Numbered from the stretch's first letter, positions 18,318 through 27,635 are shown. The stretch is 64,000 bases of DNA from Cytophagales bacterium (GCA_013299115.1 JAAFKA010000027.1:1-64000), one strand, 5' to 3'. The notes: generated from the sequence alone by a model not told the origin. Made by a program: numbers and translations.

Positions 18318-18815
18318 CTAAAACATAATCAATACCTGTCCTTTTTCCACTCTGTCGCCTTGTTTGCTGTTTATCTTTTTGATTGTGCCATCGCCAACTG
18401 CCTTCAATACGTTTTCCATTTTCATTGCCTCCAAAATAAGCAACGTATCACCTTTTTTTATTGTATCTCCCTCTTTTACAGGGATTTGCAACACCAAGCC
18501 CGGCATAGGTGCTTTGAGGTCATTGACCTTTTGGCTGCTGGCTGCTGTCATTCCCATTTTGTCTAAGAGCAAATCAAAACGGTTTTTGGCTGCTAAGGTG
18601 CAGAGTTTGCCGTTGATTTTAAAGACAAAACTTTTGGTAGCAAAGTCTGTGTTTACAATTTCTGCATTATAAGATTGGTTGCCCACCAAAATATGGTAAT
18701 GCTGGGGCGAAATTTGCACCAAATCCCAAGTTGCAACTTCTCCATTGACAAGAGTTTGCCCTTGATTGATGTCTATTTCAAATTTTTGATTGTCGTTAAT
18801 TGTAATGTGAAGCAT
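18318..18815 (-). CDS. biotin carboxyl carrier / biotinyl-domain protein
   Basis: The 165-aa protein ends with a biotinyl-lipoyl domain (about 95-165): PMPGLVLQIPVKEGDTIKKG, then the biotinylation motif EAMKMEN (Lys is the attachment site), then VKEGDxVxxGQxLIxF-like strands. The N-terminal 90 residues form a small beta domain (NDNQKFEIDINQG; WDLVQISPQHYHILV) usual in Bacteroidota biotin carrier subunits of acetyl-/propionyl-CoA carboxylase or oxaloacetate decarboxylase type complexes. The partner carboxylase and transferase genes are not adjacent in this window, so the exact complex is unknown. The 3' end nearly touches that of PorP/SprF (convergent). Confidence 0.88.
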   Translation of the reverse strand: MLHITINDNQKFEIDINQGQTLVNGEVATWDLVQISPQHYHILVGNQSYNAEIVNTDFATKSFVFKINGKLCTLAAKNRFDLLLDKMGMTAASSQKVNDLKAPMPGLVLQIPVKEGDTIKKGDTLLILEAMKMENVLKAVGDGTIKKINSKQGDRVEKGQVLIMF

Positions 18816-18848
18816 AATTTTTAATGTTGAATGTTAGTCATTTGTTAG

Positions 18849-18957
18849 ATACGTTGGCAATGGTGCTTTTTCGCACCTTGACAATCGTATCTAACCACTT
18901 TTATACGATTGTCAAGGTGCGAAAAGTACGGGACTGCCTAAGTCATTGCCAACGTAT
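18849..18957. repeat. inverted dimer of the ACGTTGGCAATGG...CCTTGACAATCGT palindrome
   Basis: A forward copy (18849-18890, tip GGTGC-TTTTTC-GCACC) is followed by its reverse complement (about 18902-18957), which has a small insertion. Together they form a cruciform-like 109-bp structure between the biotinyl protein and gpsA. It is the B-type version of the palindrome family discussed for 33-39 kb. Confidence 0.75.
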
Positions 18958-18987
18958 AAAAGTTAATAGCTAAATGATTACAATAAC

Positions 18988-20007
18988 TTATTTCATTCCC
19001 TCTGCCAATAATTGAAACTCTACCATTGGCGAAATATTTTCGTACAAAATATTGAAAGTAGCCTCCGTAATTGGCATATCTACCCCATATTTTTGGTTGA
19101 TTTCATGCACGCATTTTACGGCATAGTAACCTTCTGCAATCATATTCATTTCCATTTGGGCAGATTTTACGGAGTAGCCACGCCCTACCATGTTGCCAAA
19201 AGTACGGTTACGACTAAACTGAGAGTAAGAAGTTACGAGCAAATCTCCCAAATAAGCCGAAGAACTCAAATCTCGTTGCATGGGGTCTATGGCATCTATA
19301 AAACGGCGAATTTCTTGCATGGCATTGGAAACCAATACGGCTTGAAAATTATCTCCGTAGTTTAGTCCTCTGGCAATACCGCAAGCCACCGAAATAATGT
19401 TTTTCATTACCGCACAATATTCTGCACCGTCTATGTCTTTGATAACCGAAGATTTTACAAAACGGGTGCGGATAAGGTGAGCAAATAACTTGGCATTTGC
19501 CAAACTATAACCGCCAATGGTAAGGTAAGATTGTTTTTCCATTGCCACTTCTTCTGCGTGGCAGGGACCTACAATAACCAAAATATTTTCTTTTGGCACG
19601 TTGTATTTTTTCTCTACATATTGCGTTACCAATACATTTTCTTTTGGTATCATACCTTTGATAGCCGACACCACTATTTTTCCTGCAAAATCCTCGGCAT
19701 TTAGCTCTTTCAAAGCATCAGAAATAAAGGCTGCTGGCACTGCCAACACAATAATTTCTACGTCTGTGAGGGCATCAGTCAAATTATTGAACAGTTTTAC
19801 CTTGTTCAGATTTATCTGCACATTGCTCAAATAGCTTGGGTTTCTTCCAAATTGGGCTATGTTTTTCACGTCTTCGGCAGACCTCATCCACCAGTTAATT
19901 TGGACGTTGCCATCGGACAATATTTTGGTTAGGGCTGTTGCCCAGCTTCCGCCACCTATTACGGCTATGTTGATAGGTTTGGGCTGTGATGTGCTTGTTT
20001 CGGTCAT
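18988..20007 (-). CDS. gpsA: glycerol-3-phosphate dehydrogenase [NAD(P)+]
   Basis: The 339-aa protein has an N-terminal dinucleotide-binding fold with IAVIGGGSWATALTKIL (GxGxxA-type) and the segment EIIVLAVPAAFISDAL, then SAIKGMIP, and a helical catalytic domain. Catalytic and substrate residues appear in VVGPCHAEEVAM, DGAEYCAVMKNIISVACGIA (the conserved Lys of the family) and SRNRTFGNMVGRGYS (Arg/Asn of the substrate loop). It reduces dihydroxyacetone phosphate to sn-glycerol 3-phosphate, the entry to phospholipid synthesis, in the cytoplasm. The length is normal for GpsA. The ATG at 20007 is well placed; the 3' side is followed by the inverted palindrome dimer at 18849. Confidence 0.93.
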   Translation of the reverse strand: MTETSTSQPKPINIAVIGGGSWATALTKILSDGNVQINWWMRSAEDVKNIAQFGRNPSYLSNVQINLNKVKLFNNLTDALTDVEIIVLAVPAAFISDALKELNAEDFAGKIVVSAIKGMIPKENVLVTQYVEKKYNVPKENILVIVGPCHAEEVAMEKQSYLTIGGYSLANAKLFAHLIRTRFVKSSVIKDIDGAEYCAVMKNIISVACGIARGLNYGDNFQAVLVSNAMQEIRRFIDAIDPMQRDLSSSAYLGDLLVTSYSQFSRNRTFGNMVGRGYSVKSAQMEMNMIAEGYYAVKCVHEINQKYGVDMPITEATFNILYENISPMVEFQLLAEGMK

Positions 20008-20055
20008 GGTTTTGGTTAAAATAAGATTTGGGGTAGTGCAATAGAGGTAATATTC

Positions 20056-20088
20056 AGAACTAACATTTCTCTGAGAAATGTTAGTTCT
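20056..20088. repeat. perfect 15-bp-armed hairpin AGAACTAACATTTCT
   Basis: Arms AGAACTAACATTTCT and AGAAATGTTAGTTCT with loop CTG, in the gap between the PaaE-like gene and gpsA. A second copy with loop CAA is at 27880-27912. It may be a transcription terminator or another dispersed palindrome; no T-run follows. Confidence 0.7.
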
Positions 20089-20265
20089 GTTGCACTTACA
20101 AGATTACTTGTATAGCACTACTAAATTTGGAAACTAATTTAAGTAATAGAATCAAATTAAAAAATAATTCCAAAAAAGTTTTTTGTTGTAGGCAAAATTA
20201 GTCCTACGGTTTTAAGTTGTCTGACGAATGAAAAATTATTAAGAAGTTACTTTTAAGCAACTTTT

Positions 20266-21324
20266 CTACCCTATCTCTACCATTACATCTGCTGTAGTAG
20301 GGTGCGACATACAAGTAAGCACATAACCCTGTTGTATTTCTTTTTCAGATAACCCATCACATTCGTCCATTTTTACTTTGCCTTGTGTGCATTTGCCCCT
20401 GCACGCCGTACATAGCCCACTTTGGCACGAATAAGGCATATCTATTCCTGCATTGAGGGCTGCCTCCAAAATAGAAATTCGGGGATTTACGTTTACTTTG
20501 TAAGTTTGCCCATCGAGCAAAATTGTAACTTCGTGGGCTGCTGTGGCTGGAGTAGTTTCTTTTGCTATATTTTCCGTTGGGGTGCTGCTCACAAAACTTT
20601 CTTTGTAGATATGTGAGGAGGCTATTTTCAATAAAGTCAATCCTTCTTGTGCTGCTTTCATCATGCCTTCGGGACCACAGAGGTAATAATTGGTGTCGTC
20701 TTTGTCAAATTTTGGCAGTTTGTCTATGATATTGACTAGCAAAACTTTGTCTAACCTACCTTTAAAACCATTCCACAAGGGGCTTGGTTGGCTTAATACA
20801 TGAACTACTTGCAACGCATCAGGATAATTTACTTGCAAGGTATCTAACTGACTTTTAAAAATTATACTTTGCTCTGTTCTATTGGCAAAAATCAATGAAA
20901 CTTTGCTATGCGGTTCTCCTGTCAAAATAGTTTTGAGCATAGCCATTAATGGGGTGATGCCACTTCCTGCCCCTATCAAAACATAATGACGTTTGGTGTT
21001 TTTTTGAGGCTCTACCACAAAATGACCTGCTGGCTCCATAAAATCTATCTTGTCGCCTGCCTTCACGTGGCTGCAAAGAAAATTGGAGGCTTTGCCATTT
21101 TCTACTTTTTTGACTGTAAAAGCCATATATTCATCTGTCAATGGCGAGCTACTTAATGAGTAAGAACGGCGGATTTTTTCGCCATTTACAGTGAGGAGCA
21201 AGGTCAAAAACTGCCCTGCTTTGTATTTTATTCTCGAAAACAACGGATTTTTTAAAACAATCGTAACTGCGTCAGCAGTTTCTCTGATAACCTCTTTCAC
21301 TTTGAGGTCGTGGTATTTGCTCAT
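20266..21324 (-). CDS. PaaE-like ferredoxin-NAD(P)H reductase with 2Fe-2S domain
   Basis: In this 352-aa protein, residues 1-100 form an FAD-binding barrel with RSYSLSSSP, residues 105-235 an NAD(P) domain with LIGAGSGITPLMAMLKTIL and YYLCGPEGMM, and residues 260-352 a plant-type 2Fe-2S ferredoxin with Cys ligands in YSCQSGLCTACRGKC and LTCMSHP. The order FNR-like reductase then ferredoxin matches PaaE, the electron-supplying subunit of phenylacetyl-CoA epoxidase, and related reductases for fatty-acid or aromatic oxygenases. No other paa genes are near, so it may serve another oxygenase. A -7 box on the minus strand lies 45 bp upstream (21369-21376). Confidence 0.87.
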   Translation of the reverse strand: MSKYHDLKVKEVIRETADAVTIVLKNPLFSRIKYKAGQFLTLLLTVNGEKIRRSYSLSSSPLTDEYMAFTVKKVENGKASNFLCSHVKAGDKIDFMEPAGHFVVEPQKNTKRHYVLIGAGSGITPLMAMLKTILTGEPHSKVSLIFANRTEQSIIFKSQLDTLQVNYPDALQVVHVLSQPSPLWNGFKGRLDKVLLVNIIDKLPKFDKDDTNYYLCGPEGMMKAAQEGLTLLKIASSHIYKESFVSSTPTENIAKETTPATAAHEVTILLDGQTYKVNVNPRISILEAALNAGIDMPYSCQSGLCTACRGKCTQGKVKMDECDGLSEKEIQQGYVLTCMSHPTTADVMVEIG

Positions 21325-21368
21325 GTTATTGGAAGTTTATTACCAAAAAAAATGGTTTATTTTGTGTA

Positions 21369-21376
21369 CAAAGGTA
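21369..21376 (-). promoter_or_regulatory. -7 promoter element TACCTTTG of the PaaE-like gene
   Basis: On the minus strand this reads TACCTTTG, a full match to the TAnnTTTG box, 45 bp before the start codon at 21324. The TTTG -33 partner is not obvious. Confidence 0.5.
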
Positions 21377-21403
21377 ATAAAATATGTTTGGATTTACCAA
21401 ATT

Positions 21404-22348
21404 CTATTGACAACCCTCCAATAATTGTACTGTCCCTGCATTGGCATCTATGGTAGCTTTGCAACCAATAGGCAAGGTCATTTTTTGATTGATATGCCCA
21501 AACAACAGCCCCGAAAATATAGGAATTTGGAGGGGTGAAAAATAATGGTCAAAAACTTGTTCCAAAGTCAGTGAAAGAAATCTGCTGCCATGTCCGCAGT
21601 TGGTAAATTGACCCAATACAATACCTGCCACTTGTTGCAATACACCTGCTAATTGAAGTTGGCACAATAACCTGTCCACTTTGTAAATTTCTTCGTTTAC
21701 TTCCTCCAAAAACAAGATTTTGCCCTTCCAGTCTGGCATGTAGTCCGTACCTATGATAGAAGTCAAGACTGCCAAATTGCCACCTACTAATTCTCCTGTG
21801 GCTTGTCCGCCACGCAAGGTGCGTATGCGGTAGGTGGTTTGGGTCAGGTTATCTCCTTTGGCTGTGGGGTTTTGCAATTTGTAACTTGCCCCTTCAAACA
21901 ATATTTTTTTGAAGTGCGACACTGTAAATTCATTCCAAACCGAACTCCCCATCGGGCTGTGAAACGTAACCAAGCCTGTTTTGGCATAAACAGCCAATAA
22001 CAAGGAAGTCAAATCACTAAAACCTGCCAAAATTTTTGGGTTTTTGCTCAATAAGTTGTAATCTATCAAAGGCAACAGTCTGCCACAACCCCAACCGCCG
22101 CGCATGGCTAATACGGCTTTGATAGCAGGATTGGCAAAAGCATCGTGCAAATCTGCCACTCTTTCGGCATCTGTACCTGCCAAATAACCCTGTTTTTGGC
22201 TCAAATTACGCCCTTTACAAACTTGTAAGCCCAAAGCCTCTAAACTTTCTACGGCTATGTCTATTGCTTCTTGCTCATAAATAGCCCCTGCTGGTGCTAT
22301 CAAGGCTATGGTATCTCCTGCTTGTAAAGGTTTTGGTAAAATTTTCAT
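21404..22348 (-). CDS. LD-carboxypeptidase, peptidase family S66 (LdcA/MccF-like)
   Basis: The 314-aa protein begins KPLQAGDTIALIAPAGA, typical of S66. The nucleophile region is VLAMRGGWGCGRLLPLIDY (GGxGxxRLLPxLDY) followed by LAGFSDLTSLLLAVYAKTGL and THSPMG-like TFHSPMGS, where the catalytic Ser of S66 enzymes lies in the GFSD segment. The Glu and His of the triad should be in LEEVNEEIYKVDRLLCQL and GLLFGHINQKMTLPIG. These enzymes cleave the LD bond of tetrapeptides during murein recycling in the cytoplasm. Length and motif order are normal. It stands between the reductase and divergent miaB. Confidence 0.9.
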   Translation of the reverse strand: MKILPKPLQAGDTIALIAPAGAIYEQEAIDIAVESLEALGLQVCKGRNLSQKQGYLAGTDAERVADLHDAFANPAIKAVLAMRGGWGCGRLLPLIDYNLLSKNPKILAGFSDLTSLLLAVYAKTGLVTFHSPMGSSVWNEFTVSHFKKILFEGASYKLQNPTAKGDNLTQTTYRIRTLRGGQATGELVGGNLAVLTSIIGTDYMPDWKGKILFLEEVNEEIYKVDRLLCQLQLAGVLQQVAGIVLGQFTNCGHGSRFLSLTLEQVFDHYFSPLQIPIFSGLLFGHINQKMTLPIGCKATIDANAGTVQLLEGCQ

Positions 22349-22609
22349 AGGTAGCTTTTTATTTTCTTTGAGAATAGAGGTTATTACGATTTGTACCGTA
22401 CCCTTTGGCGGGGGTTGCCTCCAACTGCAAGGTCAATTAGGTGAAAATCAACAAGTTAATTTTCTATACAAAAATTATCGTAATAACCTCTAATGTTAAT
22501 TCTAATGTAGTGGCAACATTACTTATATGTTACTATCAACTTTTTTATTTGCAATTTACACATTCACAATTATTTTGCAATTACAACTTATTATTTCACA
22601 ATTATTGTT

Positions 22610-22617
22610 TACCTTTG
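22610..22617 (+). promoter_or_regulatory. -7 promoter element TACCTTTG of miaB
   Basis: A full match to TAnnTTTG lies 44 bp before the miaB ATG, preceded by very AT-rich sequence. No TTTG lies exactly 19-21 nt further upstream. Confidence 0.5.
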
Positions 22618-22661
22618 GGGCAAAATAGTATTTTAAAATAGTATCATAAGGCAAGCAAGTT

Positions 22662-24170
22662 ATGGAACTCATTAAAGACATAGAACTCCTTACAGCTGTA
22701 GAGGAAAAAGGTCATACGCATACACACGCACACACGCACACACATAGCCACGAGGCAAGTTGTGAGGTAAAAACCTCCAAAGACAATCACCAAACAGGGC
22801 AGAGAAAATTATACATAGAAAGTTATGGTTGCCAAATGAATTTTTCGGACAGTGAAATTGTGGCTGCTATTATGCAAGAGCATGGTTTTGGTACTACTTC
22901 TTCGGCTGATGATGCAGATTTGGTTTTTCTCAATACTTGTGCCATTCGCGACAAAGCCGAGCAGACGGTAAGAAACCGTTTGGTACACCTCAACGCCATG
23001 AAAAAACGCAAACCTTCATTAGTCATTGGCTTGTTGGGTTGCATGGCAGAAAGATTGAAGTCTAAGCTATTGGAAGAGGAAAAAATGGTGGATATGGTGG
23101 TGGGGCCTGATGCGTACAGAGAATTGCCACGTTTGGTGAGTGAGGTAGATGAAGGCGAAAAAGCTGTCAATGTATTGCTTTCGCGGGAGGAAACTTATGC
23201 CGACATAGCCCCTGTTCGGTTGAATAGCAATGGCATTTCGGCTTTTATTTCTATCATGCGGGGCTGCGACAATATGTGTTCCTTCTGCGTAGTGCCGTTT
23301 ACGCGGGGCAGAGAACGGAGTAGAAATCCTGAATCTATTGTATTGGAGGCACAAGATTTATTCAGACAAGGTTATAGAGAAGTTACGCTGTTGGGGCAAA
23401 ATGTGGACTCTTACAAATGGGGAGGAACAGAGGACAAAAAACAAACTGAAAAAGCCGAATCAGAGGGCAAAGAAGTGATTAACTTTGCAAATCTGTTGGC
23501 AATGGTGGCAGAGGTAAGTCCGCTGTTGCGTGTTCGTTTTTCTACTTCGCACCCCAAAGATATTACAGATGAGGTGTTGCACACGATGGCAAAGTATGAA
23601 AATATTTGCAACTATATTCACCTTCCTGTGCAGAGTGGCAACAGCCGAGTGTTGGAAATGATGAACCGAACTTACACGAGAGCATGGTATATCAACCGAA
23701 TAGATGCTATTTGGCGTATTTTGGGCAAAGATTGCGGTATTTCCTCCGATATGATTGCAGGTTTCTGCACCGAAACCGAAGAAGAACACCAAGACACGTT
23801 GAGCCTGATGGAATACGTACAGTACGACTTTTCGTATATGTTTTTCTACTCCGAAAGACCTGGCACGTTGGCTGCTCGCAAGTACAAAGACGACATAGAC
23901 GAAGACACAAAAAAACGCCGTTTGCAAGAAATTATTGCACTCCAAACCAAACATTCTTTGGCTCGCAACCAACAAGACGTGGGCAAAATCCACAAAGTAT
24001 TGATAGAAGGCACTTCTAAAAGGTCAGACGACTTTTTGCAAGGTAGAAATACTGCCAACAAGGTTGTTATTTTCCCCAAAGACACTTACGAAAAGGGGCA
24101 ATATGTGCTGGTCAAAGTGCATACGGCTTCGGCTGCTACTTTGTTGGGTGAGGTGGTGGAATTGGCGTAA
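22662..24170 (+). CDS. miaB: tRNA-2-methylthio-N6-dimethylallyladenosine synthase MiaB
   Basis: This 502-aa radical-SAM methylthiotransferase has an N-terminal UPF0004 domain with the three cluster Cys in [24 protein letters not shown] and LLGCMAERL. The radical SAM motif is [17 protein letters not shown] (CxxxCxxC), followed by [18 protein letters not shown] and a C-terminal TRAM domain that binds tRNA. It adds a methylthio group to i6A37 of tRNAs. Odd feature: residues 18-31 are a His/Thr/Ala run ([14 protein letters not shown]) encoded by a CA-rich microsatellite around 22715-22750; this extension lies outside the conserved fold and may bind metal or simply be a slippage product. The promoter at 22610 supports this start. 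Confidence 0.94.
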   Translation: MELIKDIELLTAVEEKGHTHTHAHTHTHSHEASCEVKTSKDNHQTGQRKLYIESYGCQMNFSDSEIVAAIMQEHGFGTTSSADDADLVFLNTCAIRDKAEQTVRNRLVHLNAMKKRKPSLVIGLLGCMAERLKSKLLEEEKMVDMVVGPDAYRELPRLVSEVDEGEKAVNVLLSREETYADIAPVRLNSNGISAFISIMRGCDNMCSFCVVPFTRGRERSRNPESIVLEAQDLFRQGYREVTLLGQNVDSYKWGGTEDKKQTEKAESEGKEVINFANLLAMVAEVSPLLRVRFSTSHPKDITDEVLHTMAKYENICNYIHLPVQSGNSRVLEMMNRTYTRAWYINRIDAIWRILGKDCGISSDMIAGFCTETEEEHQDTLSLMEYVQYDFSYMFFYSERPGTLAARKYKDDIDEDTKKRRLQEIIALQTKHSLARNQQDVGKIHKVLIEGTSKRSDDFLQGRNTANKVVIFPKDTYEKGQYVLVKVHTASAATLLGEVVELA

Positions 24171-24189
24171 CAATTATGCAACTGCTCAG

Positions 24190-24230
24190 GTACGTTGGCA
24201 ACGGTGCTTTTCGCACCTTGACAATCGTAC
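24190..24230. repeat. B-type palindrome, GTACGTTGGCAACGG...CCTTGACAATCGTAC
   Basis: A single copy with outer GTACG/CGTAC pairing and tip GGTGC-TTTTC-GCACC, between miaB and the SpoIIE phosphatase gene. It is the same family as those at 18849, 27552, 33293 and 49345. Confidence 0.75.
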
Positions 24231-24293
24231 CTCTCTACTTTTTTACCACATAGCCACCTAGCACACATAGAAAAAAATTAAAAAGCCTTTCAA

Positions 24294-26405
24294 ATGAAAA
24301 TAATCTACGTGAAAAAAATCATAACAAATCCTGTATTTGTTACTTTCTTGCTATTTTTTCTCTGCAATTTTAGTTGGGTTTTTGCCCAAAACCAACAGCC
24401 AATTTTTGTGATGGACAAACCTCAAGCTACTTATGATTTGAGTGGCTACACCTATTTTTTGGCAGACAGCACCCAGCAATTTAGCTTAGAAGAGGTAAAA
24501 CAGCCCGAATTTTGGCAAAAAATGCAGGTTTATAGCCAAGTGGTTATTGAAAATCAAGACGTAAAAGTAGGTTGTGCTTATTGGTACAAAATCCAAATAG
24601 TAAACCAACTAAAAACAAAAACCGAATTTATTTTTGAACCCAATTTGTTTGGCGAAACAGCAGCTTATTATTTTAATGCCAACAACCAACTCCTCAAAAG
24701 CCTAAAAGCAGGTAGAGATGTTTCGCCCAAAGAAAGAGCATCGCATTTGCGAACTTATAGCCTACCCTTGTCCCTTGCCTACGGAGATACGCTGTGTGTG
24801 GTGGTGAAAGCCATTGCAAAAATTGAATTAGAGGCATTTGCTCCACCTGTTTTGCAACCACAAGCCACTTTTTATGGGAAACTGATGGGTTTTACTTTTC
24901 CTCAACTCTTTTTTCAGGGGGCAATGCTCATTATGTTTTTTTACAACTTGCTGTTTTTCTTTGTTGTTCGTGACAAGGCTTATCTCTACTATGCTTTGTA
25001 TATTTTTTGCATGGCGGCGGTATCGGCAGATAACTACTTGTTGATTGACTATGAACCTGCTTATGTAGATAGATTGATTAACTTTTCTGCTTTGTTTATT
25101 ACGCTGTTTTACACCCAATTTATTCGCTATTTCCTAAATATTGCTTTCATTAACCCTGTTTTAAACCATTATTGCAACTATTGGGCATATAGTCGTACTG
25201 TTTTGGTGCTTTGTGCAATAGGTTTTTATTTTGGCAATTCCGCCCTCTTGCTGAACAATAAATTTGTACTTTTGGTATTTATTACTGATATTTTATTGGG
25301 TTTGTGGCTGATTTACAAATCGTGGCGGGCAAATCCTCGTTTGGCAACTTATATTGTGTTGGGTTATATGGCAATGACTTTTCCCCTTGCCGTTGCTATC
25401 CTGCAACAAATATTTTTTGATGTGGTAGATGCAGAAGTAGAAGGCGTAAGGGTGCAAATTGGCGTATTGGTAGAATTGGTTTTGTTCTCTTTGGGTTTGG
25501 GCTACCGCAGCAAATTGGCAGAGAAAGAAAAACTGAAAGCAGTGGAGGAAAACCGCCAAATCATAGCCCAACAAAACGTGGTCTTAGAGCAAAAAGTGCA
25601 GGAAAGAACCACCGAAATTCAAGCCCAAAAAGAGGCAATAGAAAAACAGAATTTGGGTATTCGGCAAAATATCAACTATGCAAGTCGTATTCAGGCAGCT
25701 TTTTTGCCCAAAGAGGAAACCATTGGGCAATATATAGACGAATTTTTTATCTTTTTCCGCCCTCGTGATGTCGTGTCGGGAGATTTTTATTTTGTGGAAG
25801 AAACACAAGGCAAAGTGGTGATTGCAGCCATCGACTGCACAGGGCATGGCGTTTCGGGTGCTTTTATGACCATGTTAGGCAATGAAATTCTCCGAAATTT
25901 GGTTGATAATCAACTGCTTACAAGCCCCGATATTTTGCTCAACGAACTGCACAAAGCCGTAAGGCAAGCCTTGAAACAACAAAATACGGAGAACAAAGAT
26001 GGAATGGATTTGTCTATTTTGGTGGTGGACAAGCAACAAAAAATAGTAGAATTTGCGGGGGCAAAAAATCCTGCTTTTTACATTCAAAACGGCGAATTGG
26101 CGGTACTCAAAGCCGACAAAATGCCCATTGGCGGCGAGCAACGTGAACAAGAACGAATTTTTACCAAAACGACCATTGATATTTCACAACCGACAACTTT
26201 TTACCTTTTTTCAGACGGTTATCAAGACCAATTTGGTGGCGAACAGGACAAAAAATTTATGTTGGCTGCCATGAAAAAAATGTTCTTAGAAATTTATAAC
26301 TTGCCTATGCGAGAGCAAGAACAAAAAGTAGCCACTGCCTTTGATAAGTGGAAAGGAGGACGGGAACAGACGGATGATGTGTTGGTGGTGGGAATTAGGA
26401 TTTAA
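24294..26405 (+). CDS. 7TM-DISM sensor with C-terminal SpoIIE-type PP2C phosphatase
   Basis: The 703-aa protein starts with a signal peptide (LLFFLCNFSWVFAQ), then a periplasmic 7TMR-DISMED2-like beta domain (about 30-190), seven transmembrane helices (about 200-400, starting PQLFFQGAMLIMFFYNLLFF), a coiled coil (about 405-455) and a SpoIIE phosphatase domain (about 470-703). Metal-binding Asp residues are seen in DVVSGDFYFVEE, AIDCTGHGVSGAFM and the final QTDDVLVVGIRI; FYLFSDGYQDQFGGEQDKKF is also typical. By family knowledge it senses an envelope signal and dephosphorylates a Ser/Thr protein, often an anti-sigma antagonist (STAS) in partner-switching. No STAS or anti-sigma gene is adjacent. 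Two fragments copied from its 3' end lie downstream (27390-27522 and 29690-29897). Confidence 0.9.
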   Translation: MKIIYVKKIITNPVFVTFLLFFLCNFSWVFAQNQQPIFVMDKPQATYDLSGYTYFLADSTQQFSLEEVKQPEFWQKMQVYSQVVIENQDVKVGCAYWYKIQIVNQLKTKTEFIFEPNLFGETAAYYFNANNQLLKSLKAGRDVSPKERASHLRTYSLPLSLAYGDTLCVVVKAIAKIELEAFAPPVLQPQATFYGKLMGFTFPQLFFQGAMLIMFFYNLLFFFVVRDKAYLYYALYIFCMAAVSADNYLLIDYEPAYVDRLINFSALFITLFYTQFIRYFLNIAFINPVLNHYCNYWAYSRTVLVLCAIGFYFGNSALLLNNKFVLLVFITDILLGLWLIYKSWRANPRLATYIVLGYMAMTFPLAVAILQQIFFDVVDAEVEGVRVQIGVLVELVLFSLGLGYRSKLAEKEKLKAVEENRQIIAQQNVVLEQKVQERTTEIQAQKEAIEKQNLGIRQNINYASRIQAAFLPKEETIGQYIDEFFIFFRPRDVVSGDFYFVEETQGKVVIAAIDCTGHGVSGAFMTMLGNEILRNLVDNQLLTSPDILLNELHKAVRQALKQQNTENKDGMDLSILVVDKQQKIVEFAGAKNPAFYIQNGELAVLKADKMPIGGEQREQERIFTKTTIDISQPTTFYLFSDGYQDQFGGEQDKKFMLAAMKKMFLEIYNLPMREQEQKVATAFDKWKGGREQTDDVLVVGIRI

Positions 26406-26475
26406 TTAGTAAGTTTTTAGTTAGTAAGTTATTGATTATCAAACTAAAAACTTACTAACTAAAAACTTACTAATT
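26404..26475. repeat. TAGTAAGTT / AACTTACTA palindromic repeat
   Basis: TTAGTTAGTAAGTTATTGAT is followed by the inverse twice, giving a long AT-rich dyad between two convergent genes. Similar sequences are at 44400-44470 and 59041-59135. It may act as a terminator; the sequence is a dispersed repeat. Confidence 0.55.
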
Positions 26476-26476
26476 A

Positions 26477-27244
26477 TTATACTTCATCAGGATTTATCCC
26501 TACAGCCCTCAACTTTTCGGCTAATTTATCAGCACGTTGTTTTTCAGTTTCAGTTTTTTGCTTTTCTGTTGCCAATTTTTTGTCTTTTATTGCAAGTTGC
26601 TGATTTTTTTCAGCCACAGCCTCCACACCTGTTGGCAATAGCACACCATTTTGGTCTTGCCACCGCACCCATTCTTCCTTCATATTTTCATATTCGCCTT
26701 GCCACGTTACAGGTGTTATGCCTATGGTATCTAAAAAGTTGTTTTCTTTCAGATAATAGGCTCTCCCTCGCAATTCATAAACCATGAGCAGTTGCTTTTG
26801 CAAAAAACGCAAAGGGTCTATGATAACATAGTAAGGCACACCAGCCTTTGCATAGACATCAAATTTTTTGCCTTTTTCGTTGCCTACTGTATTAGATACA
26901 ATTTCAACTACCACATCAGGAGATTTGCCTAACTCCCATATCATATACACCCGATGGCGTTTTTCCCACACATCAGGCGGATAGGAAATATCCATGCTTA
27001 GGAGCATATCAGGCACAATGGCAGGCAGGTGCAAGCCATAGTAAAGCCCTACATTGGTAGAGGCTACAAATTGTCTGTCGCCAAAGGGAGGCGTGGTCTG
27101 CAAGGTATCAATCAACAGGCGTTGCAGTTTTTCAGAATAAATATTGTCCACAGGCGTATCGTCTTCGGTTAGCAAATGCTCCACGTTGGGTGGAGTGATT
27201 ACAAAATCCTCCACAACCTCTGTTGTTGGTTGGCGGGTTTTCAT
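26477..27244 (-). CDS. Uma2-family putative endonuclease (DUF820)
   Basis: The core of this 255-aa protein (about 80-190) has the Uma2 restriction-endonuclease-like pattern SPDVVVEIVSNTVGNEKGKK and FDVYAKAGVPYYVIIDP, where D, E and K of the PD-(D/E)xK site can be recognised (D of PDVV, E of VEIVS, K of KGKKF). The C-terminal 45 residues are a Lys/Glu/Gln coiled coil (KNQQLAIKDKKLATEKQ). Uma2 proteins are multicopy in Bacteroidota and Cyanobacteria; a role in DNA transactions is presumed, not proven. It lies between the SpoIIE phosphatase gene and a broken copy of that gene's 3' end, so it may have been inserted into a duplicated phosphatase array. Confidence 0.82.
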   Translation of the reverse strand: MKTRQPTTEVVEDFVITPPNVEHLLTEDDTPVDNIYSEKLQRLLIDTLQTTPPFGDRQFVASTNVGLYYGLHLPAIVPDMLLSMDISYPPDVWEKRHRVYMIWELGKSPDVVVEIVSNTVGNEKGKKFDVYAKAGVPYYVIIDPLRFLQKQLLMVYELRGRAYYLKENNFLDTIGITPVTWQGEYENMKEEWVRWQDQNGVLLPTGVEAVAEKNQQLAIKDKKLATEKQKTETEKQRADKLAEKLRAVGINPDEV

Positions 27245-27389
27245 TGGGTTTGCTTTTTTAGAATTAGATAGGTAAGTTACAAAAAAAAATTAAAAAGAGG
27301 CTTTACTTTCGGTTTTATTTTTTTGTAAACTTACTTATATTTGGAAACTTATTTGTACTATTGTGATTAAATGAATGTAAAATACTGTT

Positions 27390-27522
27390 GCACTGTTATT
27401 TAAAATTTCGCATCATTCGTTAGAAGAGCAAAAAAATATTTTAACAAACACTTTTGACCAATGGAAACCCGCCGCCCATAAGCAAACAGATGATGTGTTA
27501 ATTGTTGGGGTAAAAATATAGG
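27390..27522 (+). pseudogene. C-terminal remnant of a SpoIIE-type phosphatase gene
   Basis: Reading to TAG 27520-27522, the frame gives SLEEQKNILTNTFDQWKPAA, then HKQTDDVLIVGVKI. This aligns with the end of the 24294-26405 phosphatase (REQEQKVATAFDKWKGG ... QTDDVLVVGIRI) but is clearly diverged, so it comes from a related gene and not a recent copy. No start codon or upstream domain remains. It shows that more than one phosphatase of this class once stood here. Confidence 0.7.
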
Positions 27523-27551
27523 CAATGTTATCAAAAATTGTAACTATTTAG

Positions 27552-27635
27552 GTACGTTGGCAATGGTCGAAGACCTTGACAATCGTACCTCGTTTTTTAT
27601 ACGATTGTCAAGGTCTTCGACCATTGCTAACGTAT
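27552..27635. repeat. inverted dimer of the B-type palindrome
   Basis: Forward copy 27552-27588 (tip GGTCGAAGACC) and reverse complement 27599-27635 are joined by an AT-rich spacer. They pair almost perfectly end to end, as at 18849-18957, but the tips differ from those copies while remaining complementary to each other. Confidence 0.75.
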
